Of a stretch of 22,127 bases of DNA, positions 11,440 through 19,059 are shown one piece after another. The stretch is from a virus: the IMG/VR virus record IMGVR_UViG_3300042904_000302, positions 1 through 22,127 of that record; one strand, written 5' to 3'. How positions within the stretch are numbered: the first letter of the stretch is position 1; the number at the start of each line of letters is the position of its first letter. The position numbers and the translations under genes are program-made. The notes under the pieces were generated by a model, which was not told the DNA's origin, did no database searches, and worked only from the letters and a program-made list of their open reading frames with translations.

Positions 11440-12474
11440 ATGCCGCTTTCAGCCGACACATCCTACAACGTCCAATTGCTCGCCAAATGGCTGGACGAAG
11501 GGGATTATCCCGACAAAAGGGTGTTGGATGTCAGCTTCTACACCGGCCAGCCGGATTTGCGTCCGTTCAGTGTGGAAGCCGCCTTCCTATGCTACGACGG
11601 CGATTTGAATCTGGTTGATCCAATGGCGGGCGAGCCGGGCATAGGAGAGCCGAACAGCTACCCGGATTTCGACGATCCTGCGGACGAAACCCGGATCAAA
11701 GGAGCGTATCGCTACGCCGCCCAGGCGGCGGCCGGCTTGGTCAACCTCGCTCACCACAATCCTCTTGAAGCCGTCGCGTACCGGAACATCAAACGGAAAT
11801 ATCTGATCTTCAACTTGGAGGCGGATGGTTTCGAGGACACCAACGGCATCGCCGACCGTCCGACTCGGCAAGCGCTCATCGCCAAGATGGTCGAGTTGAT
11901 GCAGGAAGTCCGCGCGCAATGGACGACGGACGGCGTGACCGACGTGGGGCTTGGGATTTATCTCTGGCCGCCTTCGGTCTACGGTGGCAATCCAAACGAT
12001 GTCGAGTATGACGCGATCATGGCCGAAGCGAACGAGGACATGCTTCCGCTCGCTAATCTGCTGGACGCTTTTTTCGTCGATGTCTATGTCTACACCGAGG
12101 ACATCGACGCATGGGCGGACGGGATTTTGGCCCAGCGCATTGAACAGTGCGTAAATTTGAGTCCGTCCAAGCCGATCTTTCCCTTCATCGCCCCCAATTA
12201 CAATCCCGACGCTCCCGCCGAGGTTAGGGGTTACGCCATTCCCGAAGTGAAGTGGCGTCAGGTCATCGACGAGATCATGGCGGTGTCCGACGGTTGCGCC
12301 ATTTGGGGCGGATTGGATGCGAAAGTTGGCGGCGATCCCAACACCTATCTGGCTTGGGTCGATGCGGGATTCGAGCCGGTGGACGGCGTGGAGCCGCAGG
12401 TGCAGCCGCCGTTGGAAGGGACCGGGGAATTTCAGGGAACTTCTTCCGTTCGTGAGTTCGGGTTTGGGTTTTGA
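11440..12474 (+). CDS. Predicted TIM-barrel, glycoside-hydrolase-like protein (344 aa)
   Basis: The ATG at 11440 (GGGGAG close upstream) is preferred to a TTG at 11425. The protein alternates strands and helices as in a (beta/alpha)8 barrel. Strand ends carry acidic residues: YLIFNLEADGFED (E127, D129), GIYLWPP, FFVDVYVY (D214), KPIFPFIAPNYNP and SDGCAIWGG (D284, W289). The last pair is typical of sugar-hydrolase barrels where a Trp closes the sugar site. No exact family is assigned. The C-terminal 45 residues are Pro/Gly-rich. It could be a virion-associated depolymerase or a host-derived hydrolase. Its place between the terminase genes is unusual. No signal peptide is present. Confidence 0.55.
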   Translation: MPLSADTSYNVQLLAKWLDEGDYPDKRVLDVSFYTGQPDLRPFSVEAAFLCYDGDLNLVDPMAGEPGIGEPNSYPDFDDPADETRIKGAYRYAAQAAAGLVNLAHHNPLEAVAYRNIKRKYLIFNLEADGFEDTNGIADRPTRQALIAKMVELMQEVRAQWTTDGVTDVGLGIYLWPPSVYGGNPNDVEYDAIMAEANEDMLPLANLLDAFFVDVYVYTEDIDAWADGILAQRIEQCVNLSPSKPIFPFIAPNYNPDAPAEVRGYAIPEVKWRQVIDEIMAVSDGCAIWGGLDAKVGGDPNTYLAWVDAGFEPVDGVEPQVQPPLEGTGEFQGTSSVREFGFGF

Positions 12475-12491
12475 AATGAAAAGAGGTTGAA

Positions 12492-12890
12492 ATGGCCGGC
12501 ACTGTCACCGTTTTGGATTCCTATGAGCGCAAGGAGGATGCGAATGTCCTCAAGCGAACGCAAGTCGATTGGATCAGCGACGGCGGGTCGGCCGATGGGT
12601 CGGTGGAAGTCCACGGCACCATCTTGAAGGTGCAGTTCATCCCTTCCGCCGTCGATGCGCCCACGGACAACTACGACGTGACGCTGACCGATCTCGCCGG
12701 CGCGGACGTGCTTCGTGGCCAAGGCGCTGATCTCGACACCGCGACCGTCAAGACGTTCATCCCCTTGGTGGATGCGACGGACGGGACCAACAACCTGCAA
12801 TTCCCTTGCGTGGTCGATGAGGAGTTGGTCGTCGCCGTGCGCAACGCGGGCAACGCCAAGCAAGGCTCGATCGTCATCTATTACCGTTGA
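12492..12890 (+). CDS. Small beta-rich structural-type protein (132 aa)
   Basis: The ATG at 12492 follows AGAGGTTGAA. The sequence is almost entirely strands and turns: MAGTVTVLDSYERKED, GTILKVQFIPSAVDAPTDNY, DVTLTDLAGADVLRGQGADL and a final GSIVIYYR. Proteins with the DNYDVTLTD-G-DVL pattern are found among phage virion genes as small head or tail components. A decoration or adaptor role is plausible but not shown. It lies just before the large terminase. Confidence 0.65.
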   Translation: MAGTVTVLDSYERKEDANVLKRTQVDWISDGGSADGSVEVHGTILKVQFIPSAVDAPTDNYDVTLTDLAGADVLRGQGADLDTATVKTFIPLVDATDGTNNLQFPCVVDEELVVAVRNAGNAKQGSIVIYYR

Positions 12891-12899
12891 TGGGGTTTC

Positions 12900-14318
12900 A
12901 TGTCCGTTGATTTCTTCGACAGGGCGATTCAATCCGTCGAACGACCGTTGCCGCATCAGTTGGACACTGGCGGCAATTTTTGGCGAATGGATGATCCGGT
13001 CATCGTTTATGAGGGCGAGGCGAAGCGCGTCGTCAAGGGCGGATTTTTCGAGCATCAAAGAAGGTGGTGGAACCTACCCAATTATATAAAGATATTGGTG
13101 GGTGGATATGGTGCGGGCAAAACGAGCATCAATTGCAAACGGGCGATTTCATCCGCCTTGTTGAACGCTCCCGCGCCCGTTGCGATGGTTTCTCCGACAC
13201 ATTCCATCGCCCGGCAGACGATCGTCGCCACTGTCGCCACCTTGCTTGCGGGCAAAGAGCGAATCTATGGCAAGCATCGTTTCTGGTGGAAATATTTCAA
13301 AAAGGAATCGGTCTTCAAGATCAGGTATCAGGGTCGGGACGCCACGATCATCGTCTATTCCGGTGAAGACCCCTTGTCCCTTCGCGGCCCCAACTTGGCC
13401 GCCGCCTACATCGACGAGCCTTTCATCCAAGACGAGGAAGTTTTCAAGCAGATGATCGCTCGCGTTCGTCATCCCGCCGCTGCGAAGCGTGAGATCGGCA
13501 TGACCGGGACGCCGGAAGAAATTTCAAATTGGGGCTATGATCTATGCGTAGGCTCGTCGGCCAGTCGGCATGACGCGGGTTTCATTCGTGCTTCGACGAA
13601 ATGGAATCAAGCGCTGCCGGATGAGTATGTCGCCAACCTGGAAGGCGCGTTCGACGGCAAGGCCGCCAACGCGTACATCGAAGGCGAGTTTGAAAACCTC
13701 GCCAAAGGCGCGGTCTATTACGCCTTCGACTCCACGAACGGGACCAACGTCGTCGAGAAGGCGATCCCCGACGATGCCGAGTTGGGCTGCGGGATGGATT
13801 TCAACGTCAATCCGATGTGCGCCGCCGTCTTCTGGAAGCGGGGCGATCACATGCACTATTTCGACGCCATCGAGCTTGCCAACGCCGACACGGAACTCAT
13901 GTGCGAGGAGTTGCGCCGCAAGTACGTCTACGATGGCCAGCGGATCACCAAACAGGTCTTGCGGAACATCTACCCCGACGCCAGCGGCAATTTCCGCAAG
14001 ACGGCGAGTCCCGAAGGCAAGACGGACTTTCATTACATTCGGGCGGCCGGATTCATCATTCGGGCCAACGCCACCAACCCGAAACGAAAGGATCGTTGGA
14101 ACGCGGTCAACGGCAAATTCAAGCCGAAGGTGGGAGAAACCACGCTGACCATTTCCCCCAAGTGCAAAACGTTGATAAAGTATCTGTCGGTCGCGAGCCA
14201 TGAGCGCAGGCACAGCCAGAAGCAGATCGAACACATGCTCGACGCTTTCGGTTATCCTGTGGCCCACTTGTTCCCGATCGTCTATCAGCGCCCGATGAAG
14301 CGAATCATCGGTTTTTGA
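12900..14318 (+). CDS. terL: Terminase large subunit (472 aa)
   Basis: This is the ATP-driven DNA packaging motor and headful or cos nuclease. Walker A is GGYGAGKT (68-75), Walker B is AAYIDE (168-173, catalytic E173), and the coupling motif is TGTP (202-205). The C-terminal RNase H-like nuclease domain has D300 (GMDFNVNP) and D360 (YPDASG) as metal ligands; I did not assign the third acidic residue. The start at 12900 is nine bases after the upstream stop codon, near GGGG. Length and motif order are normal for the family. Confidence 0.93.
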   Translation: MSVDFFDRAIQSVERPLPHQLDTGGNFWRMDDPVIVYEGEAKRVVKGGFFEHQRRWWNLPNYIKILVGGYGAGKTSINCKRAISSALLNAPAPVAMVSPTHSIARQTIVATVATLLAGKERIYGKHRFWWKYFKKESVFKIRYQGRDATIIVYSGEDPLSLRGPNLAAAYIDEPFIQDEEVFKQMIARVRHPAAAKREIGMTGTPEEISNWGYDLCVGSSASRHDAGFIRASTKWNQALPDEYVANLEGAFDGKAANAYIEGEFENLAKGAVYYAFDSTNGTNVVEKAIPDDAELGCGMDFNVNPMCAAVFWKRGDHMHYFDAIELANADTELMCEELRRKYVYDGQRITKQVLRNIYPDASGNFRKTASPEGKTDFHYIRAAGFIIRANATNPKRKDRWNAVNGKFKPKVGETTLTISPKCKTLIKYLSVASHERRHSQKQIEHMLDAFGYPVAHLFPIVYQRPMKRIIGF

Positions 14319-14327
14319 GGATTTGAA

Positions 14328-15794
14328 ATGCCGATCGACTCGACGCATCCTGAATACGAGGCGTACCAGTGGCAATGGCGGAAGTGCCGCGCCTGCGTCG
14401 AGGGCGAGGAGGCGGTCAAGGCCGGCGGGACTTATTACTTGCCGATGTTGGGGGGCGTCGGCACGGACGACTATTTGAGTTACAAAGCCCGCGCCAGCTT
14501 CTACGCCGCCGCCAGCAGGACGGTGAAGGGTTTGGCCGGAGCCGTCTTGAGCCGCCCGTACGACATTTCCTATCCCGGCGTGAAGACGCAGGAGGATTTC
14601 AGCAAGGATAATCCCCTGTCCAACATCGGGGCGTCCAATGAGCCGCTTTCCGAGATCGTCCGCGTCTGCTTGGAGGAAGTCCTGACGGTCGGCCGCATCG
14701 GCGTCTTGGTGGACGCCGAAGGCGACGGTCAGCCGTACTTGAGCTTGTACTACGCCGAGCATGTCGCCAATTGGCGAGAAGACGTGTTCCGGGGCCGTCG
14801 CCGCCTGTCCATGTTGGTTTTGAAAGAGGACGGCTATGAAGTTGATCCGAACGATTCTTTTGTGCTGCTGCCTGTTTCACGCCGTCGCGTCTTTGCCTTG
14901 GACGCCGATGGCTTGTTGACGGTGGAACTTTTTGAAAATTCGACGCTCCGATCGGGGAATAGGTCCGATGGATGGGCGCAGGTCGGCGGAACCATCCTGC
15001 CTCGAATCACTGGCGGCAACCGATTGAATTTCATTCCGTTCGTGTTCATCAACGGCGGGTCCACCAATCCCAAGCCGGAGAAATCGCCGATCCTCGATCT
15101 GGTCAACGTCAATCTCGGCCATTATCGGAACAGCGCCGACTACGAGCATGGATTGCACTTCACCGCCCTTCCGACGCCGTGGGCGGCGGGTTGGGACGAT
15201 GGACCCAACGGCAATTCGCCCGATCTCCGCATTGGTTCGCTGACGGCGTGGACGACGAACAATCCGCAGGCGCACGCGGGCATGTTGGAGTTCAGCGGAG
15301 CGGGCTTGGCGTCGATTCGGGACGCTTTGGACCGCAAGGAAAGGCACATGGCGGCGCTCGGCGCGCGCCTTCTGGAAGACCGCAAGTCGGACGCCGAATC
15401 AGCCAAGACGACTCAGCTTCGCAAGGAGAGCGAGAAGTCGGCTTTGTCGATCGTCGCCGATCAAGTCTCGGAAGGACTTACTCGCGCCTTGCGATGGCAC
15501 GCGGAATGGAGCCGCAAGCCGGTGGACGGCGTGGGGATCGGACTCTACACCGATTTCGGCGCGCAGGGCATGGATGCGGTCACGTTGGAAAAACTGTTCC
15601 TTGTCCTGCAAGGCAAGGGCATTTCGTATCCGACGTTCCATTACATTCTCAATCGCGCGGGAATGTATCCCGACGGAACCACGTTGCAGAAGGAGTTGGA
15701 CGCAATCGCCGCCGGCTCTCCGGTGCCGGATGTCAGCGTTTCAAAAGACGAAGAAGGCGATCAAGGACGATCAACCAATGAGAACAAGGAGTAG
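14328..15794 (+). CDS. Portal protein, DUF4055 type (488 aa)
   Basis: The portal forms the dodecameric ring at the head vertex through which DNA enters. The ATG at 14328 follows GAGGATTTGAA. The N-terminal region has YKARASFYAAASRTVKGLAG followed by AVLSRP, the signature of DUF4055 portal-like proteins. The centre has a helical stem region (LGHYRNSADYEHGLHFTALP), and a long helix follows (DALDRKERHMAALGARLLED). The acidic, low-complexity C-terminus (SKDEEGDQGRSTNENKE) is typical. It lies directly after the terminase and before the scaffold, the usual order. Confidence 0.88.
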   Translation: MPIDSTHPEYEAYQWQWRKCRACVEGEEAVKAGGTYYLPMLGGVGTDDYLSYKARASFYAAASRTVKGLAGAVLSRPYDISYPGVKTQEDFSKDNPLSNIGASNEPLSEIVRVCLEEVLTVGRIGVLVDAEGDGQPYLSLYYAEHVANWREDVFRGRRRLSMLVLKEDGYEVDPNDSFVLLPVSRRRVFALDADGLLTVELFENSTLRSGNRSDGWAQVGGTILPRITGGNRLNFIPFVFINGGSTNPKPEKSPILDLVNVNLGHYRNSADYEHGLHFTALPTPWAAGWDDGPNGNSPDLRIGSLTAWTTNNPQAHAGMLEFSGAGLASIRDALDRKERHMAALGARLLEDRKSDAESAKTTQLRKESEKSALSIVADQVSEGLTRALRWHAEWSRKPVDGVGIGLYTDFGAQGMDAVTLEKLFLVLQGKGISYPTFHYILNRAGMYPDGTTLQKELDAIAAGSPVPDVSVSKDEEGDQGRSTNENKE

Positions 15795-15796
15795 TC

Positions 15797-15943
15797 ATGC
15801 TCATGGCGACTCTTATGGCCTTCGGTGCTGTCGTGTTCGGGGCCGTGTTCGGCGGTGTGTTCGGCTATGTGGTCGGACGATGCGCGTCGGCTTGGTGCGG
15901 AATGGATGAAACGGTCGCGATCTTGAGTACGGTCGGCAAGTGA
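15797..15943 (+). CDS. Mini single-span membrane protein (48 aa)
   Basis: The ATG at 15797 follows AAGGAG with a short spacer and lies two bases after the portal stop codon. The protein MLMATLMAFGAVVFGAVFGG is one Gly/Phe/Val-rich hydrophobic helix (about 3-27) with repeated GxxxG-like spacing that favours helix packing. A short soluble tail with two cysteines follows (RCASAWC). No family is recognised. A membrane gene inside a head operon is unusual. Confidence 0.6.
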   Translation: MLMATLMAFGAVVFGAVFGGVFGYVVGRCASAWCGMDETVAILSTVGK

Positions 15944-15968
15944 AGTTTCAAATTTTCATTCGAGCTTG

Positions 15969-15988
15969 AAAGGCTCGAAAGCCTTTTT
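15969..15988 (+). terminator. Hairpin with U-run just upstream of the scaffold gene
   Basis: AAAGGCT, CGAA tetraloop, AGCCTTT, with the T-run continuing to 15988. It ends 11 bp before the scaffold ATG. It may act as a partial terminator that sets portal-to-scaffold output, or as a 5' stabiliser of the scaffold message. Confidence 0.55.
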
Positions 15989-15999
15989 GGAGAACCGCG

Positions 16000-16827
16000 A
16001 TGAAGTTGAAGCGTTTTGTGAAGTCGTTGGACGGGATCGACGAGGCTTTTCATCCTCACTACACGCGACAAGGCGACGGTTACGCCTTGGTGTTGGAGGA
16101 TGAGGGCGTGGCCGCTTCCGCCAACGAGCGTGAGAAGCAGTTGCAGCAGAAGATCGACGAGATGCGCAGCACCAACATCGGTGAGAAGCGCAAGCGCGAG
16201 GAATTGGAGGAGACGCTTCGCCGCTATCAGGCGGCCGGCGTCGATCCCGAAGAAATCCAGCGCTTGCGGGAACTCGACGAGACGATCAGCAAGAGCCAGG
16301 ACGCCGAGTTGATCCGCAAAGGCAAGTATGAGGAAGTGGTCGAGCGCAGGTTGGCGGCGGAACGGAACAAGCTGGCCGACGCCATCAAGAAGCTGGAACG
16401 CGAGCGGGACGATCAGCGCAAGCGCGCCGACGATCGGGAAGCCAAGTGGTCGCGGGAACGCATTTCAACCGAAGCGTCCAACGCCTTGACCAAGGTGGCC
16501 GTCGTCCGGCCGGGAGCCATTACCGATTTGCAACGCCGCGCGCTGGACGCCTTCAAGGTCGATCCTGAAACCGGCCTTCTCAGCACGGAGATGGTCGATC
16601 CCGACACCGGCAAGCCGCTGGATGTGGAGGGCTGGGCGCGATTGCAGACCAAAGAGGCGTCCTACTTCTTCGAGCCGAGCCAGGGCAGCGGCGCGAACGG
16701 CGGTGTGCGCAAGCCGGCGGATCAGACCAAGCGCATGGCGGCGGCCGACATCATCAAGCCCAGCGTGTCGCAGATCGACGACATCGCCAGCGGCAAGATC
16801 GAAGTGGACACCGGTGCGCCGCGCTGA
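16000..16827 (+). CDS. Head scaffolding protein (275 aa)
   Basis: Scaffolds direct coat assembly around the portal and then leave or are degraded. The ATG at 16000 follows TTTGGAGAACCGCG. After an N-terminal globular stretch (KSLDGIDEAFHPHYTRQGDG), residues about 40-160 form a highly charged coiled coil (EREKQLQQKIDEMRS, KRKREELEETLRRYQ, NKLADAIKKLERERDDQRKR). A Pro/Gly-rich C-terminal region with a helix follows (MAAADIIKPSVSQIDDIASG). Composition and position between portal and coat match scaffolds. A strong terminator follows. Confidence 0.85.
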   Translation: MKLKRFVKSLDGIDEAFHPHYTRQGDGYALVLEDEGVAASANEREKQLQQKIDEMRSTNIGEKRKREELEETLRRYQAAGVDPEEIQRLRELDETISKSQDAELIRKGKYEEVVERRLAAERNKLADAIKKLERERDDQRKRADDREAKWSRERISTEASNALTKVAVVRPGAITDLQRRALDAFKVDPETGLLSTEMVDPDTGKPLDVEGWARLQTKEASYFFEPSQGSGANGGVRKPADQTKRMAAADIIKPSVSQIDDIASGKIEVDTGAPR

Positions 16828-16861
16828 ATCCCGTTTGAAGGAATCTTTTTGAAAAAGCAAG

Positions 16862-16887
16862 CGGATGGGTTCCGGCCCATCCGTTTT
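16862..16887 (+). terminator. Rho-independent terminator after the scaffold gene
   Basis: CGGATGGG (16862-16869), six-base loop, CCCATCCG (16876-16883), then TTTTCTT. It ends the packaging/head operon before the exonuclease gene. Confidence 0.85.
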
Positions 16888-16898
16888 CTTGTTATCAT
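16870..16898 (+). promoter_or_regulatory. Possible promoter of the exonuclease cassette
   Basis: TTCCGG, a 17-nt spacer, then TATCAT. The -35 is weak and lies in the terminator loop; the -10 is good. It is 23 nt before the ATG at 16922. Confidence 0.4.
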
Positions 16899-16921
16899 GC
16901 GTTTCAAATTGGAGATCGCCG

Positions 16922-17767
16922 ATGCCGGATTTCTTCTATATCGTGGACGCCCATGCGTGGATTTATCGGGCGTACCATGCCCCCATGTCTGATTTGAAAT
17001 CACCGAAAGGAGAGCCGACGAAAGCCACTTGGCAGTTTACCAAATTGCTTTTCAAACTGGTCAAGGAATCAAGGCCGATGTACATCGCCGTCTGCTTCGA
17101 TTCGCCGTGCAAGGGTTTGAAACGGACCAAGTGGTGTCCTGATTACAAAGCCGGTCGAGGTTTGAAGAACACCGAGATCGGAATCCAGATCGAACGGTGT
17201 CGCCAGATCGTGCAGAAGATGGGTTTGGCGATGTTCATGGAGAATGGCTACGAAGCCGATGATCTGATCGCCACCTTGGCCCGGCGGTGCGTGTCGGATG
17301 AAGTTCACGTTCGTTTGATCTCTCGCGACAAGGACATGATGCAGTTGTTGGAGGACGATCGCGTTCGGATGCTCGATCCCAATGACGGCGAGGAGTTCGG
17401 GGCCAAGGACGTTTATATCAAGTTTCAAGTCAAGCCGAGCCAGTTGGCCGATTACCTGTCTTTGGTGGGGGATGCTTGTGACGGCGTGAAGGGGTTGCCC
17501 AGCGTCGGCCCTCAGACGGCTTCCAATTGGCTGGGCAAGTACGGCAGTTTGAAATCCATTCTCGCCTTGCCGGAGGATTTGAACGACAAGCAACGCAAGT
17601 TGATCCGAACGTATCGGGATCAGGTCAAGATGGCGAAACGACTGGTTCGGTTGTACGACGCCCCGATTGAAATCGATCCTGAAAAGCTCCGATGCCCGTC
17701 GGAGATCGAAATGTTCAATCGCGCGTCGGTGATTTTCAAAGGTCTTGGTTTCAGGAGTTTCGTATGA
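16922..17767 (+). CDS. FEN-family 5'-3' exonuclease (281 aa)
   Basis: Phage FEN enzymes (T4 RNase H and T5 D15 type) remove RNA primers and flaps during replication. The start at 16922 follows TTGGAGATCGCCG. Metal-binding acidic residues are in place: D9 (IVDAHAWIYRAYHA), D60 (CFDSPCKGLKRTKW), E111/D113/D114 (EADDLIATLAR), D136/D138 (SRDKDMMQLL) and D184/D187 (GDACDGVKGLPSVGPQTASN). The last is followed by the H3TH DNA-binding loop. The length matches a stand-alone FEN without a polymerase domain. It sits, unusually, between scaffold and coat. Confidence 0.93.
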   Translation: MPDFFYIVDAHAWIYRAYHAPMSDLKSPKGEPTKATWQFTKLLFKLVKESRPMYIAVCFDSPCKGLKRTKWCPDYKAGRGLKNTEIGIQIERCRQIVQKMGLAMFMENGYEADDLIATLARRCVSDEVHVRLISRDKDMMQLLEDDRVRMLDPNDGEEFGAKDVYIKFQVKPSQLADYLSLVGDACDGVKGLPSVGPQTASNWLGKYGSLKSILALPEDLNDKQRKLIRTYRDQVKMAKRLVRLYDAPIEIDPEKLRCPSEIEMFNRASVIFKGLGFRSFV

Positions 17768-18051
17768 GCAAAGAGGAATTGTTGGATCGGGCGGCGTTGG
17801 CGGTTTTGCCGGGTTGCATTCAATTGACGACGACCCTTCCGCCGCCGGGCATCGCCGGAGCGCCGCCCAAGCCGCCGACGTTCAACATCCAAGGGGCCAC
17901 GCAGATGGCTTACCGGATGGCCGCCGAGTTCGTGAAGGCTCGTGGCCTTGTCGTCGTCGAGGAATTGAAAGGCGTCGAGGAGTTTGAAAACGATGTCCGA
18001 GAAATCAAAGAGCGAACTGCTGATGGCGGTGGAGCGGTGGATCAAGGCTGA
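17764..18051 (+). CDS. Small protein of unknown function (95 aa)
   Basis: It starts in the stop codon of the exonuclease (ATGA). The protein MSKEELLDRAALAVLPGCIQ has a Pro-rich middle (TTTLPPPGIAGAPPKPPTFN) and a helical C-terminal half (ATQMAYRMAAEFVKARGLVV). No family is recognised. Translational coupling to the exonuclease suggests a replication-related role, but nothing in the sequence proves it. Its last 60 bp overlap the next gene. Confidence 0.65.
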   Translation: MSKEELLDRAALAVLPGCIQLTTTLPPPGIAGAPPKPPTFNIQGATQMAYRMAAEFVKARGLVVVEELKGVEEFENDVREIKERTADGGGAVDQG

Positions 18052-18253
18052 ATGGGCGTTCAGGGCCGGACCCTGCGCCTATAACGACTCCGTGGCGAAC
18101 GCCATGTTGGCCGCTGAGGACAATTTGAGGAAGGTCGCCACTGGAAAGAAATGGCTCATGAACGCCGCTCGGCGGTTGGGGGTCGATGTCGATGGGACTT
18201 CTGGAAAGGATAAAAAACGAAATGGAAAGTCAAAAAGTCGCCGAGCAGGGTGA
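17993..18253 (+). CDS. Small helical basic protein of unknown function (86 aa)
   Basis: The ATG at 17993 has GAGGAG 10 nt upstream and overlaps the previous gene by 59 bp. The protein MSEKSKSELLMAVERWIKAE is mostly helical, followed by AYNDSVANAMLAAEDNLRKV and a very basic end (KDKKRNGKSKSRRAG) that could bind nucleic acid. No family is recognised. The long overlap on either side is unusual even for this compact genome. Confidence 0.6.
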   Translation: MSEKSKSELLMAVERWIKAEWAFRAGPCAYNDSVANAMLAAEDNLRKVATGKKWLMNAARRLGVDVDGTSGKDKKRNGKSKSRRAG

Positions 18254-18647
18254 TTCCCAGCCGTTGCCGACCGAAGGCAAGCGGGACGTGTTCCCTGAGA
18301 TGCGGGCGGCGTTCTTGAAGATGTACGAAGAAAGGATGGCGTTGGGAATCCAGAGGTATGGCCGCACTTTGCAAACGCACAACGGGCGGAACGTCGGCGT
18401 GGACGTGTTGGAGGAATTGTTCGACGCCTTCGCGTACGCCATGCAGTTCGTGATGGAGCATTCGGATTTGGGCCGGCAGATGCAGCAGTATCGCGATGAA
18501 GCGATCATGCTCAGACAGCGAACGGAAGCGGTTCGGGATTTCATTCTGAACCGAACTTTGGTCACGGACCAAGCGACTTATTCGCTGTTGACTGAAATCG
18601 CTGATAGGCTGGATATGAAACAGCTTCCGTCCGTCGTGGCGGAATGA
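18222..18647 (+). CDS. Small MazG-like/nucleotide pyrophosphohydrolase-like protein (141 aa)
   Basis: ATGs at 18186 and 18192 are in frame, but the one at 18222 has GGAAAGGA 11 nt upstream and is preferred. The protein has a helical core: MRAAFLKMYEERMALGIQRY, then G-TLQTHNGRNVGVDVLEELF and DAFAYAMQFV. The pattern YG--L---NGR----D-LEEL-DA--Y is typical of small phage all-alpha NTP pyrophosphohydrolases, with E and D residues as the likely Mg site. Catalysis is inferred. It would complement the larger MazG-like protein at 7841-9445 in nucleotide-pool control. Confidence 0.6.
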   Translation: MESQKVAEQGDSQPLPTEGKRDVFPEMRAAFLKMYEERMALGIQRYGRTLQTHNGRNVGVDVLEELFDAFAYAMQFVMEHSDLGRQMQQYRDEAIMLRQRTEAVRDFILNRTLVTDQATYSLLTEIADRLDMKQLPSVVAE

Positions 18648-18660
18648 ATCGGCGGCGTGC

Positions 18661-18690
18661 TTGCCGGCGCAGCTAAGAATACGCTACCAT
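18661..18690 (+). promoter_or_regulatory. Possible promoter upstream of the 96-aa gene
   Basis: TTGCCG, an 18-nt spacer, then TACCAT, about 50 nt before the ATG at 18740. Confidence 0.35.
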
Positions 18691-18739
18691 TGGACCTACG
18701 CGGAAAGATGCGAGAGACGGGATTGAGGGCGTATTTGGA

Positions 18740-19030
18740 ATGACGGATGATCTGTTCGACCGGATTTCAAAATCTGTCTTGAAAATGGATCGAAGCGAGC
18801 TTGACGCGGCTTGGCGGGAAATAGGCCGCGTCAAGCTCCTGATTCGAACGGCGGCGGGGTTGTCCAGGTCCAGCGTCAGGGACCGGCTTTTCAAAGCCAA
18901 CCAAACGCTTGATGTCGTGTTGGATGAAATGTATTTCAGGGACAACCCCTATATTCGTCGCAACCATCCGAATTTCTCATTCACCAGATTTTATTTGAAG
19001 CCTGTTGACGCCGTGCATTCCCGGCTGTAA
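18740..19030 (+). CDS. Small protein of unknown function (96 aa)
   Basis: The ATG at 18740 lies after GAGGGCGTATTTGGA. The protein MTDDLFDRISKSVLKMDRSE is helical in its first half (DAAWREIGRVKLLIRTAAGL) and ends in a Tyr/Phe/His-rich region (YIRRNHPNFSFTRFYLK). No family is recognised. A 14-bp perfect inverted repeat lies inside the coding sequence (18797-18838). The coat-gene promoter overlaps its 3' end. Confidence 0.65.
   Translation: MTDDLFDRISKSVLKMDRSELDAAWREIGRVKLLIRTAAGLSRSSVRDRLFKANQTLDVVLDEMYFRDNPYIRRNHPNFSFTRFYLKPVDAVHSRL
18797..18838. repeat. 14-bp perfect inverted repeat inside a gene
   Basis: GAGCTTGACGCGGC (18797-18810), 14-nt loop, GCCGCGTCAAGCTC (18825-18838). It would form a very stable hairpin in the mRNA of the gene 18740-19030, or a palindromic site in the DNA. 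Confidence 0.85.
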
Positions 19031-19033
19031 CAT
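19005..19033 (+). promoter_or_regulatory. Predicted promoter of the coat gene
   Basis: TTGACG, a 17-nt spacer, then TAACAT. The -35 matches the sigma70 consensus at five of six positions. The predicted start near 19040 gives a leader of about 165 nt. Confidence 0.6.
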
Positions 19034-19059
19034 TTCGTCATAGCTCAGAAATCAAAGTC

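Noticed and set aside
13542-14762. Long open frame of 406 codons on the minus strand opposite the terminase and portal genes
   Set aside because: It crosses two well-supported plus-strand genes, has no initiation signal and no recognisable motif.
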